Shown here piece after piece: positions 11,709 to 23,795 of a stretch of 64,000 bases of DNA. This DNA is from Deroplatys truncata (lineage: Eukaryota; Arthropoda; Insecta; Mantodea; Mantidae): positions 230,275,152 to 230,339,151 of the forward strand of contig CM060981.1 in assembly GCA_030765065.1 (NCBI GenBank). Direction: 5' to 3'. A model generated the notes under the pieces. That model saw nothing but the letters and a program-made list of their open reading frames with translations. It was not told the DNA's origin and did not search any database. Position 1 is the first letter of the stretch. Every line of letters begins with the position of its first letter. Position numbers and translations under genes: made by a program.

Positions 11709-11714
11709 TTTATT
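11709..11714 (-). terminator. Poly(A) signal of the host gene
   Basis: AATAAA on the minus strand, 58 bases past the stop codon of the terminal exon. Its position fits the cleavage and polyadenylation signal of a short 3' UTR. Confidence 0.6.
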
Positions 11715-11771
11715 TATAAATAGATTTTCATTTTGATAATAAATAATATGCATACAAAGTGTTTCCTTATA

Positions 11772-11929
11772 TTAAAATCTTTTAAGATCTTCTGTGATAT
11801 AAGATTTACTTTTTGATACACTATCTGATGTGGCCGATGTAGGATTAGCTGATGCTGATGCTGTAGCTCCTTGAAGTTTATTGCTGCTTGCTTCTTGGTA
11901 ATAACTCGGCCATGATGGATACTGTTGAA
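11772..11929 (-). CDS. Terminal coding exon of the secreted Ser/Pro/Tyr-rich protein gene
   Basis: A splice acceptor (TATTATTGCAG) precedes an exon starting TTCAACAG. The upstream exon (19,772-20,876) ends in phase 1 with a single G, so G+TT makes a Val codon and the frame continues as QQYPSWPSYYQEASSNK, then a Ser/Ala/Thr-rich tail ending ITEDLKRF and TAA. The 51 residues repeat the theme near the mature N-terminus of the upstream exon (LPWPSYDSASS against PSWPSYYQEASS). This match, with the phase agreement and the poly(A) signal downstream, supports one gene. An additional internal exon between the two cannot be ruled out. Confidence 0.65.
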
Positions 11930-12789
11930 CTGCAATAATATACTCTGTGTTAAATATGACTACATGTTACAAGTTCCTAAATTAAAAATGCTGTTTGAAT
12001 GTTCCATCCAGTGTTGTAAAATGTAATTCTGTTATATGTTAACTATAGGATTGCCAAATCTCAAATTCAAAATAAAGAACACACTTATGATTACAGTGTA
12101 CACTACTCTAGAAACTAAAATAGGCATTTTCAGATAGGGAGTCCCATGTGGGATATTTCTTTAATTGAAACCAAAATAAAGTTCGTTACTTGTAAAAACA
12201 AATTGTACATAATCTTCACACATACATTTTGTTCATTAAACTGAAACTGATAAATTTTGCACATTTACTGCTGTTTCTGTAGTGCTTTTCCCTCAGACTG
12301 TGGCCACCACCGGTTGATCGTGCAACCACTTCACGTTCTCATAGCTACAGTTACAATTACCAAGATAATTAGCACATTCCTTATCATAAGAGATGTTGGA
12401 AATGTTCTTCTCTATCCACGTATTTCTGGCACCACCTCAGGAAATTTGCATTCATACTCAAAGAGTTCAGTATACAAAATTGAATGAATTTCTCGCCTGA
12501 TGTTTTCTTTCATTCTTCCAATGTATGGAGTTTCTTACATACACTTTATTTTTCATGTGATCATCAGATTCAGGTAAACTTCTGTAGCTGGATTTTGTGA
12601 AATGATGAGTAATTGACCCATGCTTAATATTCTTCTCTAACAAAGCATGGTTTCATTTACATGGCTATGTTTCTCACAAAATAACAAATATTTGGCGATT
12701 TTATAATTCAGATATCCTTGCATAATGTGGAAATTGGGTTGCAGTAAATACATACAGAATAATAGGAACATATACCATTTTTTGAACAG

Positions 12790-13233
12790 CTGACTGACGG
12801 AAAGTCAGTCTGAATTTTTTGAACAAGACTGCCACTGTGCATACAGTTGATCAGTAATTAAATTTAATTCAGGAAATTTTTTAAGATAAGAGTTGTTAGT
12901 AAAGGATTATGGCCCTCTCAATCCCCGGATTTAATTGTATGCAATTTTTATTTATGGGGTAACTTAAAAATATAATGTATGCAGTAAACGAACTCCCATA
13001 CATTGGAGGAACTAAAACAAAACATCAGGCCTGAAATTTGCTCAATTTCAGATACTGAACTCTCGAATGTGAACGAAAATTCACTGAGAAGTTGCCAGAA
13101 ATGTGTGGATAGAGAAGGACATACTTCCAATATCTCTTATTATAAGTTATACGCTTCTTATTGTAATTGCAACTGTAAAACTATGGGATCAAAAGACATG
13201 GTCCATTTTATACAGACCATTGAATTAGAGTAA
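12790..13233 (+). pseudogene. Tc1/mariner-superfamily transposase C-terminal fragment
   Basis: Around 12,900-12,960 the plus strand encodes LWPSQSPDLIVCNFYLWGNL, which fits the third catalytic block of a mariner-like transposase (usual form SPDLTPCDFYLWGYLK). The Asp is replaced by Asn. It continues as HTLEELKQNIRPEICSI and CQKCVDREGHTS, matching the usual C-terminal helices. About 30 codons upstream, FEQDCH could be the second catalytic block. Frames are broken and no terminal repeats were found. It is an old remnant of a plain DNA transposon, distinct from the three mariners here. Confidence 0.6.
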
Positions 13234-13432
13234 TGCCAGAATATGAGGTACAATGGGCTCTTGAGCCTGCATGCATGGCTTCATTCAGAGGCCATTCATT
13301 CACCATCACCTATGAGATCATGAATCAGTAACAGGGATATTATACCTCTTTTAGTGGTAGACCGAGCTGAGATCGCTGGAGCGCAAGCTGCCGAGTGGTA
13401 GCACGTGTGAGAGAAAAGCACTAAATAAATAA

Positions 13433-13463
13433 ACTGAGTTTTATTTATGGACACTTTTTAATA
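13433..13463 (-). mobile_element. SINE family 1, tail fragment
   Basis: The segment CTGAGTTTTATTTATGGACA followed by CTTTTTAATA matches the tail end of SINE family 1 in minus orientation. The rest is absent. Mariner 2 begins 6 bp beyond it. Confidence 0.5.
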
Positions 13464-13469
13464 GGCATT

Positions 13470-14730
13470 CGAGGGCTGTTCCAGAAGTACCCGACCTAAC
13501 AAGGAAAACACAAAAATTTTGGGAAAAAACATCTTTATTTCTCTACATAGTCTCCTTTCAGCTCGATACACTTTTCCCAGCAACGTTCAATAGCCTGTTT
13601 ATATTGAGAACCATCGAGTTCTGCAAAATAGCCATCAAACTGCAAGCTCCATCGTTGGCAAATCTTTTACCACAAAACCATTTCTTCAGCTTTGGAAACA
13701 AGAAATCAGAGGGGGCTAAGTCTGGCAAATAGGGTGCATGAGGAAGCAACTCGAACTTTAACTCATTGATTTTGGCCATAGTGATAATGGATGTGTGAAC
13801 TGGTGCATTGTCCTGATGAAGCAGAACTTTCTTTTTCAATAAATGCGGCTGTTTTTGCTTGATTTCGTCATTCAAACGTTGCAATAACTTTGCATAATAC
13901 TCGCCATTGACTACTTTTCCTTTTTTGAAGACAATCAATGAAAATTATCCCACGTGCATCCCAAATACTGACGCCATGACCTTGCTTGCAGATGGAACTG
14001 TCTTTGCCTTCTTTGGAGCCAATTCTCCCCTTTCAATCCACTGTTTTGACTGTTTCTTCATCTCAGGTGTGAAGGATGGACCCATGTTTCATCCATGGTT
14101 ATGAACCAACGCAAACACTCGGCTTTATTGCAGTGAAACATTGCCAAATACTCGGCTGAAACATCCTCACGATGCTGCTTTTGTTCCATTGTGAGTAAAC
14201 GTGGCACCCATCTTGTGTACAGCTTTCTCATGTCTAAATTTTCAGCTAGTGTGTGATGTACAGCACTTTTTAAAATGCCTACAATGTCTGCTACTCGCGC
14301 ACTTTTAGTCGACAGTCATCCAATACCATTTTGTGGATTTTCTTTAAATTTCTGGCGTGGTCACCTCATTTGGTTGACCACTGTGATGTTCTCTTGGCAG
14401 TTTCTACGACCATGCTTAAACTCTGCCACTCAATATTTTACTGTTGTAAACAAAGGAGCAGACTCCCGCAGAGCTCAGCTTTAATATTAGTTGGACTAAG
14501 ACCTTTCAAATGAAAGTATTGCATCACATAACGATGGCCAGTTTTATCCATGTTTACAGATTCGCTGAGAGAGTTCACTATTAATAGCTGCCAAACAATT
14601 ACTAAACAACATAGCATTGTCAAACTTCAGACTTAGGCTTTATAAAGGTGATACTTTCTATCATAGTCATTTTTTTTAAACAAGAACCGCTATATATACA
14701 TCAGGTCAGGTACTTCTGGGACTGCCCTCG
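13470..14730 (-). mobile_element. Mariner element 2
   Basis: The left end CGAGGGCTGTTCCAGAAGTA and the right end, read inward as CGAGGGCAGTCCCAGAAGTA, form terminal inverted repeats. Length is 1,261 bp, normal for mariner. TA follows the right end; the left flank reads TT, so the duplication is eroded on one side. Its terminal repeats differ from those of mariner 1 after CGAGGGC, marking another lineage. It lies in the host gene's intron. Confidence 0.9.
13535..14551 (-). pseudogene. Mariner transposase pseudogene (element 2)
   Basis: The ATG at 14,551 opens MDKTGHRYVMQYFHLKGLSP, a typical mariner start. WVPRLLTMEQKQ and ITMDETWVH (catalytic Asp 1) follow. HQDNAPVHTS (Asp 2) and LPDLAPSDF (Asp 3) are spaced D34D, so all three catalytic residues remain readable. 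The frame breaks early (near 14,440), in the linker and core (13,940-14,300) and near the end, where AIERCWEKCIELKGDYVEK reappears in another frame. The stop is at 13,535-13,537. It is inactive but less eroded at the active site than elements 1 and 3. Confidence 0.88.
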
Positions 14731-15889
14731 TATTTCTACACATTATCCTGTTTAGAGTGTGGAGAACATACTGAGGAAAAGGGAAACTTCCCATTAGGCC
14801 ATGGACAATCTTTAGATCTTAGTTGCGATAAGGATCATTATTCATTACAAAAAGAGAGAGTATATCTGGTTTCCTTTTTCCACCATATTATGCTCTGGAA
14901 ACCATGCTGTACTAACTGATGAATCACACTCCATGGATGTTTGGAGATTGGCAGAATCAACTGGGCACTCACATTCTTGAGCCTCTACAGCATGATGTGA
15001 ATAGGTGTATAATAAATAAAATAGGAAGCAAACTAATACATATAATAACGAGACTGAAAAAATAATACGGACAATTACATAAAGGCAAACAGTTTCTATG
15101 CAAGAAAGCATTAAGTAGTTTTTAATAGTACAATCAATACACAGACTCATTCTATCTTTAAAGAAATTAGAATTCAAGCTCCAGCATAATTAGATCATCA
15201 ATATAGCAGGAACTAATGGCTTTAATAGAAATCTCGTTACCAAGAAAATCCAAAAATTTAAAAAAGCAAGAAGAGCTAAGAAGTACAACCATGCACCCCT
15301 CAATAAAACAAAAGATAATTTTCAAAAAGTTCACACATTATCTGTGGGTCATAAGTAAGTTCTTGAAAGATTACAGCATCTCTTTGGCGTCACACAACAA
15401 GTACAGCTTGAAAAACCCAATAAATCTTAACAAAATGGATTGTATTCCTCCATAGGAAAGATGTGTATCTACAGAATCAATTGCTTGTATTTGCAATAAA
15501 TTATACATTGAAAAGACAAAGAGAAACTTCGATACAAAGAAAATTTCTGGAATATCATCAATAAAGAAACAGACAAATCAGCAGTATCATTGCTTTTCTG
15601 GGACAACAACCACAAGATTAGTATAGAAATTAAACTGTTTAAATCAGTAAGTAGATCCACTGATCTCAGCACATGAGAGATCTACATTAGGAAATTCAAA
15701 GACTACCTCATGATCCCAAAAGACAACATAATCTTCAAGTTGATCAACCCTTCACCAGCAAAGCATCAGTGTTTCCTATCAGGAATTTACACAAACATGG
15801 CAGTCAACAATTGGTGATACAAATAACGATCTGTGAAGCAAGTCCTAAAAATTGTTAGGAGATATAAGGGCATTTATGTAATGAGACTA

Positions 15890-16101
15890 ACTAAAATAAT
15901 GGGCAATGAAACAGGTATATTATGCTTTTATATATTCGCATGTAAGATATGGAATTATGTTATGGGGAAATATTACAGCAAGAGAAATGGATAAAGTCTT
16001 TAAACTGCAAAAAAAAAAGCCATTAGAATAAAAAGCAAAATGGAAAACAAACAAAGTTGCAGGGGGGTGTTTAAGAATCAAAACTTGTTAACAGTGCTAT
16101 G

Positions 16102-16145
<44 letters not shown>

Positions 16146-16562
16146 TGCATAAAAACTAATAAATATAAATATGCAAAAAAAATTCCAGTGTACATAACCA
16201 TAATTTATAAAACAATGACGATTATTATAGAATAACATTAATAGGAACTCTAAATAATCGTGCCATAGAAGTTAGAGGAAGAGAATTATTCAATAAATTA
16301 CCTAGAGAAATAAAGAACATAAACCAGCCAAATGTAATGATGAAAACAATAAAGAAATACTTAATAGAAAATTAATTTTATAGTATAGATGAATTTAGAC
16401 ATTGGTAAAGCAACGTAAAGTGAAAATGATATTTAAGGCAAACTTAATGTACATGCAATGTAAAAGAAGTAATGTAAAATTATAAGCTATACTTGTTAAA
16501 TTATTTTATATTTGTAATTGACATGTCCTTTAAGTGTATTTTAAAAGCATTAAAAAAAAAAA
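15890..16562 (+). mobile_element. LINE 3' end (Jockey/CR1-like non-LTR retrotransposon)
   Basis: The plus strand encodes VYYAFIYSHVRYGIMLWGN then FKLQKKKAIRI, the conserved end of the LINE reverse transcriptase (Y..HS...YGI..WG...I...QKKAIR). Further on are RGRELFNKLPREIKNI and a YSIDEF-type C-terminal motif, in shifted frames. An A-rich tail closes it near 16,550-16,562. The (AT)n run at 16,105-16,142 interrupts the coding remnant. The endonuclease and most of the reverse transcriptase are absent, as usual for a 5'-truncated insert. It is much diverged from the LINE at 61,310-62,990 but shares the same C-terminal motif order. Confidence 0.75.
16105..16142. repeat. (AT)n microsatellite
   Basis: An uninterrupted TA dinucleotide run of about 38 bases within the LINE remnant. 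Confidence 0.95.
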
Positions 16563-18437
16563 AGGAAGAGAGTTGTCACTTGCAAATATGTACATTGTAG
16601 TATGCTTCACTGTGTTTAGTTCCTCAATTCCTTTTAGTGAATACAAACTGTTGTAATCTGTTAAAGTGATTCAGGAGTAATAAGTTATTTCTAAATAAGG
16701 GAAAAATGACTGCAATAATTTTTCAACACAAGAGATGATAAAAACCTGCAAACTCTGGTGTTTAAATTGGGACCACGTTAATAAACTATGAGAACAAAGC
16801 AACATTTTTAGTATTGTGGATAGGCAAAAATTTAGGCTTGGCCACAAGGGACTTAAATTCTTTAAAAGAATTAAGTAGTGTTTGGTTTGCCTTGCTTCGA
16901 TTTGCTTTGCTTTATTCCAGTTAAAACTTATTATTTTGTATACTTTCATTGAATATTATATGGACTAACACTATGAAGAAACTTTATCAACAGTATATTT
17001 ACTCTGCAGCAGAAAGCAGTAATTACAACAGGTTTAGGCATAATGGTACAAAGGATATTTTAAAACAAAATAAATTGCTTCTACCTTCCCTAAATATCCC
17101 AGAAACCCTAATTAATGTGCAGAGTAACTAACCCTAAAAACCTCAGAGTAAATGCAGAAGTACACACTTATGATCTTGCAATAAGAACAAGTTGTACTGA
17201 ATAGCCATAAAACAGTGCTATTTGATAAAGCATTTAAATGTATTAGTTTGGAACTCTTCAGTATCTTGTGTGAACATTTAAAATAACACCAGTTTAAACA
17301 AACTTTTCATAAAAATTAGTAGATTACAATGTCAAAATCTATCCTGTACCCGTGATGAATATTATGGTAATGATTTTTAGAGGATACAGATGCTGTCAGA
17401 GTTATTTGGTAGACAGTATTAAATAAAAAATTTGTCACCTGTATTTTAGGATAAATAAATGTTACTATTAACATGTAAGTTACCGCATATATTTTTAAGT
17501 GTTTTTAATTTACTTTGCTCCAGTAGCAGGTTTTTTAATTTACTTTCATCTAGTAGTATTTAGTAGTATACTATGCTTCCTTTGAGAAATACGTAGTAAC
17601 CATTTTTTTTTTTATCCTTTATTACCAGCATTTATTTAGTTTTATGAAATTAATTGTTTTAGAAAGATGGGGATCAAAGTTAAAACAGCAAAGAAAATTT
17701 CTTTCCTATTTTAGTCAATATATTGGCATGGTCATTTAGAGCTGAAAATGTTAATAGCACACAAAACCTTCACCTGTTTTCTTCTTTCTTTGTTAGCTAA
17801 CTATGGTTTATTTCTATAAAGATATCAGAATACAACTGAAGCTGCTGGGTAGATTGATATATCATAATTGTAGAAGTGTTTCAACCTATTCAAGTTGTAC
17901 AACAAACTGTACTTGAAGGTAATAATGGCATTTAAATTACATAATGAGCACAGCTTGCAAGTCTGAGCTGACCAATAAAACTACATGTATTTGATTTTTA
18001 ACTCGCAGGTGGCATTCAAAGGATCTCCAGATCTCTTTATTGAGGTGGACAAAAAAACTAATGCAGAGAAAATAGGAAGGATGTGCCACCTGATTATCTC
18101 ATTATAAAACTGAAAGGTAGTGAATATGAATTGTGGTCTGCAATCAATGTGCTGTGCAAAATGGAAGGATAAAGATGCTTAGTTCCTATCAGTGAAACAT
18201 GAAGCTGCTGAAGCTACAGCAATGGGCAACCTGAGAAGAAGGAAAGATCAGACACCCAGAGAAGAGGTAAAGACATCAAATTGTGCACTTGAGAACCAGA
18301 AGAGAATGAGAGCTGTCAGTTTGTAAGGGCAAATAACAGCTTTGTTTCCTACAATGCAACACATAGCTAAGAGAAATATTTTTCTATTTGCTAGACAAAT
18401 GCACATTCGTTTCATTGTTTCACAAGATAACTGATAA

Positions 18438-19260
18438 GAAAATCTGATGTTTTGCACTCATCTGACTTTCCCTACTCTTGTACAAACTATTTTTACAAAT
18501 GCCTATTTTCCATCTGTTATATTAACCCAGGTAAACATTTGCAGAAGCTATCTTACTGCTAATTTTCTTGTAGGCGCAAGGGAAATATGGTAGGCCTTAA
18601 ACGATAGTCAAATCTTTTGAGAGCTTGTTGCTATGTGGAACATTCCATTTTCTTTGCATGTCCAGAGCATAAAAAAAAGAATAACAAATTCCCATTTGAG
18701 AAAAAGTATAAGTTTTGGAAAATTCAAATAAATAATAAGAAATATCTCGGAAATCATTCACTCAAAAAAAAAAAGTATATATGACATAAATTGTGTGTTT
18801 TAATGAGATCTATATTTTTTGTGTGGCAAAACTTTGTCTATCTCTTACAGTTTACCAGTTATGCAAAAGCCATTCAGAATGAAGGGTACTTTTGGGGACA
18901 TTTCCCAGAAAATTCAAGATATACGTTTCGTTTGCCATAAAAATATCTTAAATATATGATATTTTAATCAAAATTATTATAGCCATTTTTGAGAAAATCA
19001 AAACTGTCAAAAAATGTTGCATGTAAAGGGTAGTCTGGGGTCGCATCTTTGAAAGATATTGGACTTAAATACCAAACAACAGCATAACTCGTTTCTGAAT
19101 TATGCTGTTCACAGACACACACACAGACCTTTTTCTAAAAATGCCTTTTTTGGATTCAGGGGGCCTCAAAACATGTGATTTCCAGTGAAATCTATGTACC
19201 AAATTTTTGGGTGGAATGCAATACTTCCCCTACTTACTATATGTAGTAGAGAAGGTAAAA
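18438..19260 (+). mobile_element. L/B repeat copy 3 (full length, more diverged)
   Basis: It begins AATCTGATGTTTTGCACTCA and ends TATATGTAGTAGAGAAGGTA. Leader, A-rich junction (near 18,670), body and short (CA)n tract keep the usual order. It lies in the host gene's intron. Confidence 0.75.
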
Positions 19261-19771
19261 GGACCAACTACACAGACTTTAAAACCTTCGCGCATCAGCT
19301 GCTTCAAAGTATAACACTAGCAGAGTACAATGTTACAGGTTGACCGTTAGCTGGGGATACCTGATTGAGACTGCAAGCTAAAACATGGGCCCATTTTTTA
19401 TGCTAATTCCACCCAAAGACAAGCAAAAAAATGAAACAAAAATGTGTATTATATGCTACAAAGTGGGGGGGAATAGTGAAGGGCGTTGTGTTGTCTTTCA
19501 CAACAGTATGAAGTACTGTTTAGAGTTCTGTCATAACCAACAATCATATTAGGTCATTAAAATTAGTTGAGTATCATGCATGCAAAATTCTTTGATTTTA
19601 TATGAATTTTTAAACTTTAAAGTACACTTGTGCAGCTGTTCAGGGATTTAAATCAGAGTTCTGAGGTAGCCATGAGGTCTTTAAATACAGCACTAATGGT
19701 AAACAGAATTTCCAATTTTGTTGACAAAAGCAACGTGATATAAACACAGATTATTAATAGATGCTGGTTAC

Positions 19772-20876
19772 CTGTTGGCCCGTAATATGGTGACATTCCA
19801 TTATGAAGAGGAAAGTTTCCATAGAGAAGCTCATTCTTTGGAACTGGACCATTTGATAACATGTCTCCAGAATCATATTTGGTTCCAAAAACAGGCAAAG
19901 GTTCATTGCTTGGACTATTGGATATCATTGGGTAAGGCTGCATATAATAGTAATTTGGGATGTAGGAATACATTGGTATGCTACCACCATAGGAAGCAGA
20001 CTGAAGCACTGAAGGAAGCAAGGCAACCACTTCTGCATCCTTATTGAATTTATCAGTCTTTGCTACTTCCTCAGTAACAAAAATAAGTTCCTCTAAATCT
20101 GGACCAGATATATTTGTGATATATGCATCATCAAGCACATCAAAAACAGGATTTCCCATGTTGCTTTTATAACACTCTGATGATTCTCTCTCATAATCAG
20201 TGGCATCTACTTTATCATCATACATATTCTTTGAATTTTGGAATGGAATTCCTAGTAAACCATTGACCGGATAAAGCTTATCTGATATTTCAGAAAATCC
20301 TGTGAATTCTTGCTTTGCATTTGGTTCATATTCCATCATGGAAGGGGGTTTCTTCAAAACTGATAATACAGGTTCAAAAGTGATAACTGGACTGAAAGGG
20401 TTTTGCTTCATTGATGTAATGGATTCTGTGATAGTAGCAGGTACAGTTTCCAACAAGGATTGCTTAGGTAGGGAGAAAGATTGAACTAGATCAGCAGTGG
20501 GGAAAAATGAGAACATTTGGTCTCCAAAGGATTGCTTTTTGGTAGGAGCAGGAGAGATGTAATCAGCAATGAGATGTGAGCTTGAGGGTAGTTTGCCAGT
20601 AATGTAAGGCAACATCTTAGCAGGTTGCTGAAGCCTTACAATAGATGGCTCTGAATATGTGTTTGCATTGTCACCAGCAGAGTTGTGGCCATCTAGATAT
20701 GTTGTGCTGGAATGTTCCTCTTTATCTCCATCACTTGAGTATGCATTCTGATGGAAGTATTTGTTAGATGCTCCTTTATGTGATGATGCACTTGATGCTG
20801 AATCATAACTTGGCCATGGCAGTTGGTGGCAACTGATGCAGTGGAATATGCCTATCAGCAAAATCAAATTCTTTAC
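19772..20876 (-). CDS. Large coding exon of a secreted Ser/Pro/Tyr-rich protein
   Basis: The exon follows the acceptor TATTTACAG and ends at the donor CAACAG|GTAACC. It is open in phase 0 at its start and leaves in phase 1. It encodes 368 residues. The first, VKNLILLIGIFHCISC, form a hydrophobic signal-peptide core, with cleavage likely before LPWPSYDSASSAS. The rest is low in Cys and rich in Ser, Pro, Asn and Tyr, with a late aromatic patch (YSYIPNYYYMQPYPMI) near residues 300-320. There are no transmembrane segments or known domain. The first in-frame Met is well inside, so the start codon must be in an unseen upstream exon to the right. A secreted, perhaps cuticular, salivary or glandular protein is plausible, but the family is not recognised. 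The long unbroken frame amid decayed repeats argues for selection. Confidence 0.72.
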
Positions 20877-22202
20877 CTGTAAATATTAATCAATATGTCA
20901 GAAGTAATTAATTTAAGAGAGAAGTTCATATTTGTTAAGATTGTGAACATGTTATGAACATCTCTTTTAACTCTTCACTAGGCATGTCTTATTCAATTGG
21001 GAGTTTAGGCACACAGAGGACATATGTCATCCATTAATACAATTTTATTTTTGGGTAATATGTGAAGACTTCTTAAATTAACTTTATTTACTATATCTTT
21101 AATCTAAAAGTAACTACTAATAACACTTTCAACCCCTTTGCTCATTCTGCCATACCAGATGTTTGAACAAAGTAGCTGCTTACACCTTGAACTGAGAGAG
21201 CAAGAGAAAGAAAAAGAATTCCATTGTGTTCTTGAAGTTCAATACTCATAGTAGTGTTATTGAGTTATGTTGCTATCATGGTAAGTATTGTATTGTACAT
21301 TTCAGCTCAGTTGTTACCATGTTAAATATTGTATTACAAATTTCAATTTAGTTTAGCTATCAGAAATGTGTAGAGTTCAAAAATAATGTAGCTATTCTTG
21401 GCGTACATCCAAAAACTGGGTACCTTTGAAGTGTGATTTAATGCAGTGATTTATCAAAATAGACTATATACCATGACATCAAATGCTCAGCCAGTGTGAA
21501 TTCTCGCATTTTGTAAAGTTTGTGAATGTTGTTTTAATCTTTTGCTAATTTACTTATATTATTAAATTATCTATACAGGACAAAAAGACACTTCTTGACT
21601 CTGTTCAATAGTTTTCAACCCTTCTATTTCCTTTAGGCCTCTATTGGATTTAGTCCGCATGTCTAGTGGTTTAAATTATGTGGAAGCTCCTAATAGAGAA
21701 ACATAGTATAGACTTGAGTTATTTTCTATAATAAGGAAGTACTATTAATTTATCACAAAGTTCAACTTATTTAGGTGCATTACATACTTATTAAATACAA
21801 AATACAATCCATAAATTGCTAAGAATAGCAAAATTAAAAATGCACATTTCATTGCAGTGCAGTAATACCATAACTGGTATAGTATCACACGAGTAAATGA
21901 TGTTTTCATATCTGCCTGATTAGTTGCCTTTAGGGTCTGTACTTTTGGGGGTTTTGAGCATTTTTACATTGATGCGCTATTAGTCCATTTTTAGAATGCT
22001 TACGTAAAACAATAAGAAATTAGATTTTTACTCGTATCCAACATTATATTAGCAACATAGGTTAAGATGTTGAAATAGTGGTGCAGCATCCAATGCAGGA
22101 AAATCTTAAATCATGTAGAGTGAGTTTTGAGGTGTTAAGAGTTAAGAAATGGCATGCTGTCGTTCGTTTCTGAGTAGTTTTTAGGTTTTGGCGTAGAATT
22201 AA
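20877..22202. other. Upstream intron or flank, no gene recognised
   Basis: AT-rich DNA to the 5' side of the large exon. The missing first exon (Met plus a few codons, ending in phase 0) should lie here or farther right, but no convincing ATG followed by a donor site was found. No repeat was recognised. Confidence 0.45.
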
Positions 22203-22493
22203 AAATTAAATTGAGTTTTATTTATGGACGCTCTTTAACTGCTGTGGTTCTTAGCGTCCCATTCTATATTGGGCGTGAAAGACCAGTAATTTTGCTCAGA
22301 GACCTCTTTATCAGGCTTGAGGTTCTTTTACGTGCCGTAAATCTACGACATGGGACCACCGGTTTTACTTCCCTTCCGAAGGAAGCAATACCAAGGATTT
22401 TTACGCCCGAAAAAATCCATCGCCATCCGCCGGGTTTGAACCCGCGACCTTGGGAACTAGAGGCTAGCACGGTACCACTAATCCACGAAGGAC
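22203..22493 (-). mobile_element. SINE family 1, full copy
   Basis: It begins on the plus strand as AATTAAATTGAGTTTTATTT (the tail) and ends in the tRNA-like head. GGGTTTGAACCC near 22,432 is a good B-box palindrome, and CCACTAATCCACGAAG is the complement of the A-box region. It is the least eroded copy and the best reference for the split copy at 6,539-9,308. Confidence 0.82.
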
Positions 22494-23499
22494 GACAGGT
22501 GTGGTGTGGTGCTAATTTATCAGCTTATTGATCTTTAAAATCGGTGCACACCTTACAATAGTTTGTAGAAAATGTTAGCATGTTATATTATAGATGTAAA
22601 TTCCGCTTTAAATATTTTATATTTCTGGATACGTCTTTAAGAAGTTGTGTCCTCGCATGCAGTGGCGGTTTTTAGTGGTTGTGTCATACAACTTTTCCGG
22701 CGTACCTTAGCAACTGCTCTTTAGAGAAGGAACGGGTTCTTGATCCTAATGTTTTTCACGAAGCTATATTAAATGCTTTTTAATTACATACCGGGAAGTT
22801 ATTAGATTACAGCAAGAGTGTTATTTTTGCCTACAAGGCCTTATTGAACCTTTTATACATACATGGATCATGTTACGTAGAGGAACTGTTTTATACTCGC
22901 TGTCAAAGGATTGGCATTTCGCGGAGGGAGAGAGAGGCAGGCGACGTTGCCACTTATCATGACCACGCGGAGAGCGCGTTAGAATTGTGTACGAAGGCGA
23001 CTGGGTTGCATCTGCATTGTAGGACGGGTATTAGTTATATTCGTATATGAAGACAATTATAAAATAATGAATCTGCATGCAAAGGATAGAACATGCAAGA
23101 ATATATCAGTGTACAGATCTGTGTTAATCACGAGAGACATACCTGTGAAATATTGATACTTATTCTAATGGGAAAATGCCGCTGGTTCTCTCACAGAGCG
23201 TATATTTCCTGTGCTTGTCCTTTAATTGGGATACCTTTATCAAATACATTTTATTCGGTTACCGAGTACGCTCAGTTTTTCGTTTGGCTCGCTGTCTTCG
23301 TCGCTATTTTTTTTTTTTTTTTTTTGGGATATTGTTAAATATCCATTAAAAATGTTAACACAATTGCAAATGCTCACAACACATGCACAGATAGACGGAC
23401 TCAACACACTTAAACACAAAGCAAATAACCCTACAAATAGGATGATGCAAAATAACTTCTCAGTACACAGGCAATCTCTAAACTGATGCAAATACATTG
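22494..23499. other. No gene recognised
   Basis: A stretch of mixed composition with a poly-T run at about 23,308-23,326. Short frames (22,844-23,050; 23,093-23,338, plus) lack domains. Confidence 0.45.
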
Positions 23500-23790
23500 C
23501 AAGCTGTGGCTAAAGCAAGCATTGTTTATAACTGCAGCGACAGCAGAAGATAGTGCAGTTCATGTTACTGCAACGGTCGCTCGCCAGGCACTAGCTAATC
23601 ACGTGTTACAGTATCGCAACAAGGCTTTTGCGTCTGTCGTTGCTATGGAAACATCTTAGTTCTAATTGGTCCTTCTAATCGTATCCATCCCCTCCCATTC
23701 ATTTAAAGCTTTCCGCCACGTGGTTAGTAACTGTCAATCACCTTCTGATTGGCACCGACTATAGTTCTATGTTTGCCGGAAACCAAGTCC
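23500..23790. promoter_or_regulatory. Promoter-like segment with E-boxes, CCAAT-type sites and an X-box-like motif
   Basis: Within 290 bp are two CACGTG E-boxes (near 23,601 and 23,718), ATTGG/CCAAT-type motifs (near 23,668 and 23,748) and GTTGCTATGGAAAC near 23,639. The last is one base from the RFX X-box form GTTGCCATGGAAAC. The composition is richer in GC and CpG than the neighbours. This is a motif-based guess; no transcript evidence is available. It might serve the missing first exon of the minus-strand gene or a plus-strand gene. Confidence 0.3.
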
Positions 23791-23795
23791 ATGAT

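Larger units (their letters stand above)
11930..19771 (-). other. Inferred 7.8-kb intron of the host gene
   Basis: Between acceptor and donor lie a Tc1/mariner-like fragment (12,790-13,233), mariner 2 (13,470-14,730), a LINE 3' end (15,890-16,562), an L/B copy (18,438-19,260) and unique AT-rich DNA. The stretches 11,930-12,789, 14,731-15,889, 16,563-18,437 and 19,261-19,771 hold no gene I can name. One possible alternative last exon (14,845-14,984, minus) is listed as a finding. Short frames at 14,845-15,177, 16,671-16,949 and 18,248-18,457 (minus) have no domain. Confidence 0.5.

Noticed and set aside
17990-18330. Possible exon following a splice-like ACTCGCAG|GTGGCATTC on the plus strand
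   Set aside because: The frame closes after about 30 codons, no donor or family match supports it, and the segment shows no other coding sign.
22211-22531. 106-codon plus-strand frame, with a similar minus-strand frame at 10,107-10,331
   Set aside because: Both lie in SINE family 1 and are antisense to the tRNA-like body. They are not genes.
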